Source: Plantibacter sp. Leaf314 (lineage in GTDB: Bacteria > Actinomycetota > Actinomycetes > Actinomycetales > Microbacteriaceae). From it: a DNA stretch of 64,000 nt. Positions 43,003 to 50,837 of the stretch are shown one piece after another. A program made the translations under genes and the position numbers. Position 1 is the stretch's first letter. Every line of letters starts with the position of its first letter. The notes beneath the pieces were generated by a model. The model saw only the letters and a program-made list of their open reading frames with translations. It had not been told where the DNA came from and ran no database searches. The stretch lies in contig NZ_LMOB01000001.1 in the NCBI RefSeq assembly GCF_001423185.1, positions 1,967,889 through 2,031,888 of the forward strand. Reading direction: 5' to 3'.

Positions 43003-43854
43003 GTGCCACTCAACACCTCCCCGGTGCGACGGGACATCGACTACCTCCGCCGTCGGGTGAAGCCGCGGCCTGAGCCCGTCGTGGCCGCGCCGGTTGCACA
43101 GGTGGCGCCGCCGGCGGCGCCGGCGAGCGCTCCGACCGCACCGCCCGCAGCCGCAGCGCCGTCGACCGGGCTCACGCTCGGCGGGCCGTCGAGCCCTGCG
43201 GCGTCGACCCCGGCGCCGGCGGCCCCGGCCCCGACGCAGCCGTCCGCGCCGTCGACCGGGCTCACGCTCGGCGGCGGCTCGTCACCCGCTCCGGCCACAC
43301 CGTCGGCACGCCCTGCGGCCCCCGCAGCGCCGAGCACCCCGCAGCCGTTCCCAGCCCCGACGGCGGAGGAGGTCCGCGTCCTCGACGACGAGACCCCGCT
43401 CGTGCGGTTGGACCCACGGCAGTCGGCGATCGGCAGCCTCATCGTCGGCGGTGCGACGGCGATCGTGTGGGAGACCGTCGACCGCGTCACGGGTGTCGCT
43501 TCGGCCGACGGCGGAGCCGACGGGACACCGGTGACCACGCCCGGCAACCGACCGCTCCTGGGCTTCGACGGCGGCGACGCGATCCTCGCGCTCCGCCACG
43601 TGCACCTCATCCGACGCGCGCTGTTCGTCGGAACGGCGGGACAGCCGCTCACGGTGCAACTCTTCGACGACGAGAACTTCGCCGCCGCCGACGAGGCGGG
43701 CGGCGTGCCGGTCGTCTCCCTGCTCCGCATCGGCTCCCGTCTCGAGCTGCGCCTCGAACCACTTCCAGCAGACATCCCCCTCAAGACGCTTGTCCGGCAG
43801 TTCGGCTTCGAGCCGACGCCGTACGTCGTCGGCCGCGAACCCCGGAGACGATGA
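43003..43854 (+). CDS. Ter-operon protein with repeated Pro/Ala linker
   Basis: 283 aa from GTG 43003. A basic N-terminus (RRDIDYLRRRVKPR) is followed by about 85 residues of Ala/Pro/Ser with two copies of PSTGLTLGG (about residues 54-62 and 84-92), encoded by a DNA repeat of period exactly 90 bp. The C-terminal domain (about 120-280) is beta-rich: TPLVRLDPRQSAIGSLIVGGAT, ILALRHVHLIRRALFVG. It is an uncharacterised type that accompanies TerD operons. The flexible linker suggests tethering of two partners. Stop overlaps the lyase gene (ATGA). Confidence 0.75.
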   Translation: MPLNTSPVRRDIDYLRRRVKPRPEPVVAAPVAQVAPPAAPASAPTAPPAAAAPSTGLTLGGPSSPAASTPAPAAPAPTQPSAPSTGLTLGGGSSPAPATPSARPAAPAAPSTPQPFPAPTAEEVRVLDDETPLVRLDPRQSAIGSLIVGGATAIVWETVDRVTGVASADGGADGTPVTTPGNRPLLGFDGGDAILALRHVHLIRRALFVGTAGQPLTVQLFDDENFAAADEAGGVPVVSLLRIGSRLELRLEPLPADIPLKTLVRQFGFEPTPYVVGREPRRR

Positions 43855-45050
43855 CCATGCGCCACTTCAGCTACGTGGACGACAAGCGCGCCGCGAAACT
43901 GTTCCACAAGCTCCCCGAGCCCATCAGCATCGACTCACCTCCCGAGCATCTCGCCGCCGCGCTGGGCGCCACGCTGTACAGCCCGGGCACGCGCACCACC
44001 CTGGCGAAGGACGTCGTGAAGCAGGCGAAGCACGGTTGCCTGAGCATGGTCCTGTGCCTCGAGGACTCGGTCCCCGACGACGCGGTCGAGGTCGCCGAGA
44101 CGAACGTCGCGGAGGCGATGCAGCAGCTCGCCGCCAAGCGTGCGGGGTCCAAGCGCCTCGTGCTGCCGCTGCTCTTCATCCGCGTCCGCACGCCGGAGCA
44201 GCTCGAGCGGGTCGCCTGCATGCTCGGTCCCGGCCTCGACCTGCTGAGCGGCTTCGTCATCCCCAAGTACGAGAACAGCGACGGGGTGGCCGACCGCTTC
44301 TTCGAGGCACTCGGCCGGGTGCAGCGCGAATACGGCCAGGACGGCTCGAACGGCGCTCGACGACTCCGCGTCATGCCGATCCTCGAATCGCCGCGGATGA
44401 TCCACCGCGAGACCCGCGACGACACGCTCTCCGGCATCGTCGACGTCACGAAGGCCCACCGCGAGGACGTGCTCGCCGTCCGGATCGGGGCCACCGACCT
44501 CTCGAGCGCCTTCTCGCTCCGGCGCTCCCGCGACCTCACCGTGTACGACGTGAAGCTCGTCTCCTCGGTCATCGCCGACGTCGTCAACGTCTTCGGTCGC
44601 CCGGGCGACGACTTCGTCATCACCGGGACCGTGTGGGAGCACTTCCAGACGGCGGAGCGCCTCATGCGCCCGCAGTTGCGCATGACCCCGTTCCAGGACG
44701 CCAACGAGGCGCAGCTGCGGCAGAAGCTGCTGCTGAAGGGACTCGACGGTCTCATCCGCGAGATCGCCCTCGACCAGGCGAACGGCCTGCTCGGCAAGAC
44801 GGTCATCCACCCGAGCCACGTGCCGGTCGTCCACGCGATGTCGGTCGTGAGCCACGAGGAGTACGTCGACGCGCTCTCCGTGGTGGGCGACGTCGGCGGC
44901 GGAGCGAACGCCTCGCCGTACCGGAACAAGATGAACGAGATGAAACCGCACCAGGCGTGGGCGCGGAAGACCCTGCTGCGCGCCGAGGCCTTCGGGGTGG
45001 CGGCGGAGGAGACGACCTTCGTCGACCTCCTCGAGACGAGCATGCGGTGA
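43851..45050 (+). CDS. Ter-associated C-C bond lyase (CitE/HpcH-like TIM barrel)
   Basis: 399 aa from ATG 43851 (Met at 43857 is the alternative). It resembles HpcH/HpaI and CitE lyases: VLCLEDSVPDDAVEVAE, LPLLFIRVRTPEQL, RVMPILESPRMIH with the metal-binding Glu, and GKTVIHPSHVPVV at the end. This is the lyase/aldolase predicted by Anantharaman, Iyer and Aravind to make a nucleoside-like metabolite in Ter systems. Substrate unknown. It is the first of four genes joined by 4-bp stop-start overlaps. Confidence 0.88.
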   Translation: MTMRHFSYVDDKRAAKLFHKLPEPISIDSPPEHLAAALGATLYSPGTRTTLAKDVVKQAKHGCLSMVLCLEDSVPDDAVEVAETNVAEAMQQLAAKRAGSKRLVLPLLFIRVRTPEQLERVACMLGPGLDLLSGFVIPKYENSDGVADRFFEALGRVQREYGQDGSNGARRLRVMPILESPRMIHRETRDDTLSGIVDVTKAHREDVLAVRIGATDLSSAFSLRRSRDLTVYDVKLVSSVIADVVNVFGRPGDDFVITGTVWEHFQTAERLMRPQLRMTPFQDANEAQLRQKLLLKGLDGLIREIALDQANGLLGKTVIHPSHVPVVHAMSVVSHEEYVDALSVVGDVGGGANASPYRNKMNEMKPHQAWARKTLLRAEAFGVAAEETTFVDLLETSMR

Positions 45051-46438
45051 CGGTCTGGACGGGCGGCTTCGTCAGCGAGGCCGTCGGCATCCGCCTGCGC
45101 TCGGACGAGGCCCGGAGCCTGATCCCCGTGGAGGACCTCGTCGGGCTGGCCCTCCGCGACAACCCGAAGCGCGCGCAGCTGCTCGTCTCGACGGTGCTCG
45201 CCAAACACGTCCCGACGGTGCCGGCGCTCGCCCTCGCGGCGGGTGAGCTCCTCGGTCTCCTCGTCCGGTGCGCGCTCGACGGCACCGAACCGGACCCGGC
45301 CCCGTTCGAGACGGTCGCGCGGCTCCTCGCTCGTCGCGGCCTGCCGGACACCACCGGGCTCGCCGAGCTCCGCGCCGTCCGACAGCAGCTGGCCGGCCTC
45401 CGCGACGCGGCGCCGGAGCCAGGCTCCGAGCTCGTCACCATCGGATACGCCGAGACGGCCACCGGGCTCGGCCACGTCGTCGCCGACGCCCTCCGCTCGC
45501 CCTACCTCCACTCGACGCGCCACGAGGAGGACGCCCCCTTCACACCCTTCGAGGAGGAGCACTCCCACGCGAGCGACCACCGGCTGTACCCGAGCGATCC
45601 CGACTGGGCCACCGCCGGCGGGACGACGGTGCTCGTGGACGACGAGCTGAGCACCGGCCGAACGGTCCGGAACACCATCACCGCGCTCCACACCACCACC
45701 CCGCAGTCCCGGTGGGTCGTCGCCGCCCTGATCGACCTCCGATCCGAGGAGGACCGGCGGGCGTTCGACGAACTCGCCGCCCGACTCGGCACGACGATCT
45801 CCGTGGTGGCGCTCGGCGCGGGTGCCGTCGACCTCCCCCACGACGTGCTCTCGCTCGCGCGACAGGTCATCGACGCAGCACCGCCGGCCGCCGTCGCCGA
45901 CCGGGCCGCCGGGGTGGTCGACCTCGTCGACGCCACCGACCTCCCGCCGGTGCGGAGCGCCCGGTTCGGCACCGCCGGCCGGTTCGACGAGGCGGCGATC
46001 CGGGCGGTCGCCGAACGGGTCCTGCCGTCACTCCCCGCCGGCGAGGTCCTCGTCCTCGGCTCCGAGGAGTTCATCGCGGTGCCGCTCGTGGTCGCCGACC
46101 AGCTCGACGAGGCTCGCGGGGCCACCCGCTTCTCGACCACCACGCGGTCGCCCATCGCGGTGATCGACCGCGACGACTACGCCGTCGCGAGCGCCGTGTC
46201 CTTCACGAGCCACGACCGCACCATCGACGGCCGTGGCCCCCGGTTCGCCTACAACCTCTCGCGCGGCGGATCCCGCTTCGCGGCGGTGGTCCTGTTCCCC
46301 GAACCGGGCGCCGACCGCGAGCTGCTGCTCGAACCCGGCGGCGTCGTCGAGGCGCTCCGGACCGTCACCGACGTCGTCCTCCTCGTCCTGCTCGCCGAAT
46401 CCGTCCCCACCCCAGCCGAATGGAACCCCGCACCGTGA
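45047..46438 (+). CDS. Ter-associated phosphoribosyltransferase with TRSP domain
   Basis: 463 aa from GTG 45047. The PRTase_2 part carries the PRPP loop VLVDDELSTGRT (about residues 195-206), preceded by the unusual His/Glu-rich segment RHEEDAPFTPFEEEHSHASDH, typical of this family. The C-terminal TRSP-type part begins near VRSARFGTAGRFDE and includes VLVLGSEEFIAVPLVVAD and a Tyr-Asn-Leu-Ser-Arg-Gly segment. In the published Ter prediction it attaches a ribose phosphate to a base-like product. It shares GTGA overlaps with its neighbours on both sides. Confidence 0.88.
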   Translation: MTVWTGGFVSEAVGIRLRSDEARSLIPVEDLVGLALRDNPKRAQLLVSTVLAKHVPTVPALALAAGELLGLLVRCALDGTEPDPAPFETVARLLARRGLPDTTGLAELRAVRQQLAGLRDAAPEPGSELVTIGYAETATGLGHVVADALRSPYLHSTRHEEDAPFTPFEEEHSHASDHRLYPSDPDWATAGGTTVLVDDELSTGRTVRNTITALHTTTPQSRWVVAALIDLRSEEDRRAFDELAARLGTTISVVALGAGAVDLPHDVLSLARQVIDAAPPAAVADRAAGVVDLVDATDLPPVRSARFGTAGRFDEAAIRAVAERVLPSLPAGEVLVLGSEEFIAVPLVVADQLDEARGATRFSTTTRSPIAVIDRDDYAVASAVSFTSHDRTIDGRGPRFAYNLSRGGSRFAAVVLFPEPGADRELLLEPGGVVEALRTVTDVVLLVLLAESVPTPAEWNPAP

Positions 46439-47589
46439 CCATCGACGCCGCCGCCCTGCCCGAGCCGCTCACCGGCCCCGACTTCGGGTCGTACGACGCG
46501 AGCGAGGTGCAGTGGCTCCTCACCGACCTCGGCGACACCCGCCTCGAAGCCGACGCGTCCGAACGCGAGGCCGCGATCCAGAGCGGCCGCGCGCACTACG
46601 CCGAGTCCCTGCCCATCGAGTACCTGCCCTCGCCCGAGTACGAGGAGCTGTACCGGGACGCCCTCGTGCGGTCGAGCCGTCGCCTCGCCGTGGCCGTCGG
46701 CGTCGTCACGGACCTCGTCCTGGCGTCCCGCGCGAACCGGCCCGTGCTCGTGTCGCTCGCCCGCGCCGGCACGCCCATCGGCATCCTCATGCGCCGCTGG
46801 GCGAAGGAGGTCCGTGGGATCGACGCCCCGCACTACACGATGAGCATCGTCCGCGGCGTCGGGGTCGACGGGACGGCGCTGCGGTACCTCGCCGCCCACC
46901 ACGACCCCGAGCAGATCGCCTTCATCGACGGCTGGACCGGCAAGGGCGCCATCGCACGTGAACTCACGGAGGCGCTGGAGCTGTTCGCCCAGACCGACGG
47001 TGTCCGATTCTCCGACGAGCTGGCGGTCCTCGCCGACCCGGGCCACTGCGTCCCCGTGTACGGCACCCGCGACGACTACCTCATCCCCTCGGCCTGCCTG
47101 AACTCCACCGTCTCCGGGCTCGTCTCACGCACCGTCTACAACCGCGAGCTCCTCTCCGACGACCAGTTCCACGGCGCCAAGTTCTACCGGGAGTTGAGCA
47201 GCCACGACGTCTCCGGAGCCTTCCTCGACGCCGTGTCGGGCCGCTTCTCCGAGGTGCTCGACGATGTCGCCGCCGGCGTGCAGGAGGCCTCCACGGCCGA
47301 CCGTGAGCCGAGTTGGATCGGGTGGGCCGCCGTCGAGCGCATCCGCGAGCAGTACGACATCCCGAGCGTCAACCTGGTGAAGCCCGGCGTCGGCGAGACC
47401 ACGCGCGTCCTCCTCCGCCGAGTGCCGTGGAAGGTGCTCGTGTCGCCCGACGCCCTCGACGACGTGGCGCACGTACTCCTCCTCGCCGAACAACGCGGGG
47501 TGCCGGTCGAGGTCGTGCCCGGCCTGCCCTACAGCTGCGTCGGGCTCATCAACCCGCTGAGCGACGCCGCCGCCGGAGACGCCCAGTGA
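46435..47589 (+). CDS. StiP-family protein with PELOTA-like C-terminal domain
   Basis: 384 aa from GTG 46435, fitting the 4-bp overlap pattern of the cluster; ATG at 46420 is also in frame. The N-terminal StiP/PRTase-like part has LPIEYLPSPEYEELY, VLVSLARAGTPIGILMRRW, YTMSIVRGVGVD and FIDGWTGKGAI, the last resembling a PRPP loop. The C-terminal about 90 residues (VGETTRVLLRRVPWKVLV, LLLAEQRGVPVEVVPGLPYSCVGLI) look like the L7Ae/PELOTA RNA-binding fold. It may be a second PRTase-like enzyme that acts with RNA or a nucleotide. Protease activity, once suggested by the family name, is not evident. Confidence 0.85.
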   Translation: MTIDAAALPEPLTGPDFGSYDASEVQWLLTDLGDTRLEADASEREAAIQSGRAHYAESLPIEYLPSPEYEELYRDALVRSSRRLAVAVGVVTDLVLASRANRPVLVSLARAGTPIGILMRRWAKEVRGIDAPHYTMSIVRGVGVDGTALRYLAAHHDPEQIAFIDGWTGKGAIARELTEALELFAQTDGVRFSDELAVLADPGHCVPVYGTRDDYLIPSACLNSTVSGLVSRTVYNRELLSDDQFHGAKFYRELSSHDVSGAFLDAVSGRFSEVLDDVAAGVQEASTADREPSWIGWAAVERIREQYDIPSVNLVKPGVGETTRVLLRRVPWKVLVSPDALDDVAHVLLLAEQRGVPVEVVPGLPYSCVGLINPLSDAAAGDAQ

Positions 47590-48407
47590 GCGCGCTCGTC
47601 GCCTGCGACCTCGACCGCACCCTCATCTACTCGCCGAAGGCGTTCTGGCTCGAGACCCCGGACCCGGAGGCGCCGTCGATCGTCGTCTCGGAACTCTGGA
47701 ACGGCGTCCCGATCTCGTTCATGACACGCGAATCGGAGCGTCTGCTGATCGAGCTGCGGACGCAGGCCGTGTTCATGCCGGTCACGACCAGGACCGTGGC
47801 GCAGTACCAGCGGGTGCAGTTGCCGGGCGGCGCCCCCGACTACGCGATCACGAGCAACGGCGGCGAGATCCTCGTCGACGGGGTCCCCGACGCCGACTGG
47901 CGTGCGCGCGTGCGGACGCACCTCACCGACCACACCGCACCACTCGACGAGGCGCTCGCGCGGTTCGAGGAGCTGGCGTCGCCGACGTGGATCCACAAGA
48001 CGAACGTCGCGGACGCGCTGTTCTTCTACTCGATCGTCGAACGCGACGCGATCCCCGCAGGCTGGTTGGAGCAGGTCGAGCAGGAGTGCGAGCGACTCGG
48101 GTGGACGGTGTCCCTGCAGGGGCGCAAGCTCTACTGCGTGCCGCGGACGCTCACGAAGCACGACGCCGTCAGCGAGGTCGCGCGCCGACTCGACGGCCCG
48201 CTCGTCCTCGCCGCCGGAGACTCCCTCCTCGACCAGTCGATGCTCGAGACCGCCGACCTCGCGTTCCGGCCGGCCCATGGCGAACTCGACGACGAGGGGT
48301 TCGCGCTCGACACCCTCACCGTCACCGGGCGACGTGGCATCCTCGCCGGCGAGGAGCTGCTCCGGCTCATGACGGCCGCGGCGCAGGGCGGACGAGGGAT
48401 CCGCTGA
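47586..48407 (+). CDS. Ter-associated HAD phosphatase
   Basis: 273 aa from GTG 47586. Motif I is CDLDRTLI with Asp8/Asp10; motif II is the Thr of VTTRTVAQY; motif III Lys lies near LTKHDAV; motif IV is AAGDSLLDQSMLE. It has a Cof-like C2 cap between motifs. In the Ter pathway it would remove phosphate from the nucleotide-like product. It ends the enzyme cluster. Its stop codon lies inside a tandem repeat of ATCCGCTG. Confidence 0.88.
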   Translation: MSALVACDLDRTLIYSPKAFWLETPDPEAPSIVVSELWNGVPISFMTRESERLLIELRTQAVFMPVTTRTVAQYQRVQLPGGAPDYAITSNGGEILVDGVPDADWRARVRTHLTDHTAPLDEALARFEELASPTWIHKTNVADALFFYSIVERDAIPAGWLEQVEQECERLGWTVSLQGRKLYCVPRTLTKHDAVSEVARRLDGPLVLAAGDSLLDQSMLETADLAFRPAHGELDDEGFALDTLTVTGRRGILAGEELLRLMTAAAQGGRGIR

Positions 48408-48429
48408 TCCGCTGATCCGCTGACCGCTG
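48399..48429. repeat. 8-bp tandem repeat at a stop codon
   Basis: ATCCGCTG three times plus a 7-bp variant (ACCGCTG), covering the last codons and TGA of the HAD gene. A change in unit number would alter the C-terminus, since 8 is not a multiple of 3. Confidence 0.85.
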
Positions 48430-48449
48430 ATCTCTGGCCCGGCCTGCCG

Positions 48450-49703
48450 CTACCAGGGCAGGTCGAGGGACGGCACCACCGTGCCCGCCGCCGCACCGGT
48501 GCCCGAGTGCACGAGCACGCCGTCGGCGTCGGCCAGGCCACGGAGCATGGCGGCTCCGTGCCACGGTGACGGCTCCGCGGTGACGGCCGCCGTCTCAGCG
48601 TCGAGCACCGCCCGGTACGGACGCAGCACCGTCTCGGAGCGGGTCGGGTCGACGGGAGACGCGAGCACCACTGGCCGGAGGGGCGGCAGCCCGAGCCCCT
48701 GCTGGCCGGCGAGCAGCGGCTGCACGAGGGTGAGGACGCTGAGCAGCGCCGCGAGCGGATTGCCCGGCAAGCCGACGACGAGCCGACCGTCCGGCAGCCG
48801 GGCGAGCAGAGCCGGACCGCCGGGGCGCACCTCGACGCCGTCGACGAGGAACTCCGCCCCGGCGTCGCGCAGCAGCGCGCGGACGTGGTCGGCTCGCGAG
48901 CCGCCCGTCCCACCGGTGGTGACGATGACCTCGCCTGCCCGACGGGCGGGTGGCTCGGTGAGCGCGGTGGTGCCGAGCGTCGTGGTGCCGAGGGCCTCGG
49001 CCGTCGCGGAGGCGTCGTCGCGCACCCGGACACTCGAGGTGACGACGCCGCCGAGCGACGCGATCACCCCCGGCAGCGACGGGCCGAAACTGTCGCGCAC
49101 GAACCCCGCGCCGGGCACCCCGCTCGTCACGACCTCGTCACCGGTGAGGACGAGTCGGACCTTCGGCCGCGGCACCACCGGCACCCGGTCGAAACCGCCG
49201 CCGGCCGCGACCGCGAGGTGCACGGGGCCGAGCCGGGTGCCCTGGTCCAGCAGGATCGTCCCCGCCGGTGACTCGGTCCCGGCGTCGCGGATGTGGCGCC
49301 CCGCTACCGGTTCCTCGCGCGGAGCCTGCGGGGAGAGACCGAGTCGGAGGGCGTCGGCGGTCTCCTCCACGATGCCGTGTTCCCGCTGCAGGACGGCGAC
49401 GGCACCGGTCGGGATGAGCCCGCCGGTCAGGACCTCGACCGCGGTGCCGACCTCCAGGCCGACCGAGCGCGCCCGGTCGGCGGCGGCCCCACGGACCAGC
49501 TCCCAGGGCCCTGCGCCGGCGACGGCCCATCCGTCCATCGCCGAGGAGGCGTAGTGCGGGATCGCGATGGGCGACACGAGGGGCGCGGCGAGGACGTGGC
49601 CGAGCGCGGTGGCGAGCTCGACGCTGTCGACGACCTGCGATCGCTGCTCGACCCCGGCCGCGTGGGCGATGCGGCGGGCGTCCGACCACGACGACCTCGT
49701 CAT
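48450..49703 (-). CDS. moeA: Molybdopterin molybdenumtransferase MoeA
   Basis: 417 aa. PIAIPHYASSAMDGWAVAG has the substrate-binding Asp. GGLIPTGA, VRLVLTGDEVV, VTTGGTGGSRADHVR and GLPGNPLAALLSVL follow in the usual order. MoeA inserts molybdate into adenylylated molybdopterin. The usual GGTSVG...D motif has an extra Gly and Arg in the loop, within family variation. The ATG overlaps the stop of the DUF6457 gene (ATGA). It converges with the Ter HAD gene. Confidence 0.93.
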   Translation of the reverse strand: MTRSSWSDARRIAHAAGVEQRSQVVDSVELATALGHVLAAPLVSPIAIPHYASSAMDGWAVAGAGPWELVRGAAADRARSVGLEVGTAVEVLTGGLIPTGAVAVLQREHGIVEETADALRLGLSPQAPREEPVAGRHIRDAGTESPAGTILLDQGTRLGPVHLAVAAGGGFDRVPVVPRPKVRLVLTGDEVVTSGVPGAGFVRDSFGPSLPGVIASLGGVVTSSVRVRDDASATAEALGTTTLGTTALTEPPARRAGEVIVTTGGTGGSRADHVRALLRDAGAEFLVDGVEVRPGGPALLARLPDGRLVVGLPGNPLAALLSVLTLVQPLLAGQQGLGLPPLRPVVLASPVDPTRSETVLRPYRAVLDAETAAVTAEPSPWHGAAMLRGLADADGVLVHSGTGAAAGTVVPSLDLPW

Positions 49704-49993
49704 GCCGTGCCGCCGGTGTCGGCGTCGTCGGACGCCGCGGCGGCCAGCCGTTCGACCGCCGCCGTCGCCGCCTGCGCGACGGCTGTCGGGTCGGCCCCGG
49801 CTGCGACGGCCTTCCCGACGGCGATGCCGACGAGGTAGGTGGTGAGCGGAGCGGCAGGACGGCGGACCGCGTGGGCCGCGGTGCCGGCGAGCCCCAGGAC
49901 GGCGTCGATGTCGACCGGGACGTCACCGAGGTCGAGCGCCTCGGACACCCGGTCGCTCCACTCGGCGAGGACGGCGTGCAGGTCATCGGTCAT
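49700..49993 (-). CDS. DUF6457-type molybdenum-cofactor-associated protein
   Basis: 97 aa from ATG at 49993. Helical, with LAEWSDRVSEALDLGDVPVDIDAVLGLAGTAAHAVRRPAAPLTTYLVGIAVG, the sequence type found in actinobacteria next to mobA or fused to it. Function unknown; the constant genetic link suggests help in cofactor loading. The start lies 11 bp inside the end of mobA and the stop overlaps moeA, so the three are one translational unit. Confidence 0.8.
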   Translation of the reverse strand: MTDDLHAVLAEWSDRVSEALDLGDVPVDIDAVLGLAGTAAHAVRRPAAPLTTYLVGIAVGKAVAAGADPTAVAQAATAAVERLAAAASDDADTGGTA

Positions 49994-50744
49994 GGGGACT
50001 CCTCGGGGTGCTGGACGTGGTGGTGGACGCGGGATCCGTCGGAGCCGGCGTCGTCGGCGTCTCGCTCGCGACGACACCCAACGCTGCCGCGTCGGCCCAG
50101 GTGTCGACGTCGGCGGAGCCGCCCTCGGGGACGGCCACCCGCCGAAGCCCGAGGCCGGACAGGAGGTGACGCACGGCGACCCCCGTGAGATCGCCGCTCG
50201 GCTGTGCAGCCTGCAGCTCGGCCACCCGACGCTCGAGGGCGTCGCTCCGGTACACGCCGAGCAGCGGCTGGTCGCGGCCACTCGCGTCGACCGCGATCCA
50301 ACCGTCGACGTCTGGTTCCTGGGCGGTCGCGAGCGCCGCGGTCTCGAGGATGACGGCGAGCGCCGGAGCCGCGCCAGGCATGTCGCAGGCGAGGACGGCG
50401 ACGCCCCTCGACAAGCTCGGGGACCGGAGAGGTGCGCTCGGGGACCGGAGGTGCGCGCTCGAAGGTCCCTCCTCGCGGAGCGCGTGCAAGCCCGCGGCGA
50501 TGGCGGCGGCGGGACCACCGAAGGCGGGGTGCTCGCGGACGAATCGGACGGGCTCAGTCGTCTCAGCGGCGGGCTCGGCCGTCTCGGCATCGGGTCCGAC
50601 GATCACGATCGCCCCGCCGGTGAGGCGTGCGGCCTCGATCGCGAGCTGGAGCAGCGTCCGTCCGTCGTGCAGCAGCGAGGCCTTCGCGACCCCGCCGAGA
50701 CGGGACGATCGCCCTCCCGCGAGGATGATCGCGTCGACGGGCAT
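49983..50744 (-). CDS. mobA: Molybdenum cofactor guanylyltransferase MobA with inserted repeat
   Basis: 253 aa. Nucleotide-binding start AIILAGGRSSRLGGVAKASLL, then FVREHPAFGGPAAAIAAGL and VLACDMPGA with the Mg-binding Asp. It links GMP to molybdopterin. Between the AAGL helix and the LACDMP strand the protein has about 24 extra residues (from GPSSAHLRSP to SLSRG). The DNA for these is a copy of the genomic short repeat plus a tandem duplication. The frame stays open, so the enzyme may work with an extra surface loop. The C-terminus is a Thr/Pro/Ser-rich tail. Confidence 0.9.
   Translation of the reverse strand: MPVDAIILAGGRSSRLGGVAKASLLHDGRTLLQLAIEAARLTGGAIVIVGPDAETAEPAAETTEPVRFVREHPAFGGPAAAIAAGLHALREEGPSSAHLRSPSAPLRSPSLSRGVAVLACDMPGAAPALAVILETAALATAQEPDVDGWIAVDASGRDQPLLGVYRSDALERRVAELQAAQPSGDLTGVAVRHLLSGLGLRRVAVPEGGSADVDTWADAAALGVVASETPTTPAPTDPASTTTSSTPRSPHDR
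50404..50475. repeat. Short interspersed repeat inside mobA
   Basis: CCTCGACAAGCTCGGGGACC matches the genomic element at all but about two positions. It is followed by two copies of GCTCGGGGACCGGAG-type sequence about 20 bp apart, ending in a reversed fragment CTCGAAGGTCCCT. It is the only copy in this window located inside a recognisable conserved gene. Confidence 0.75.
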
Positions 50745-50837
50745 GGCACCAGCCTAGGCCGCTCGTCAGCCTCACCGGCGGCTGCGGATCCGGTGAGGCA
50801 CCTTGCCCTCGTCGGGAGGTGGTGATAGCCATGAGCC

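Noticed and set aside
43790..45046. Frame continuous with the PRTase gene upstream of 45047
   Set aside because: It is Arg/Pro-rich shadow sequence of the lyase gene. The GTG at 45047 fits the overlap pattern of the cluster.
46420..46434. ATG 46420 as the StiP start
   Set aside because: It is in frame, but the GTG at 46435 reproduces the 4-bp overlap seen at the other junctions of the cluster. The choice changes only five residues.
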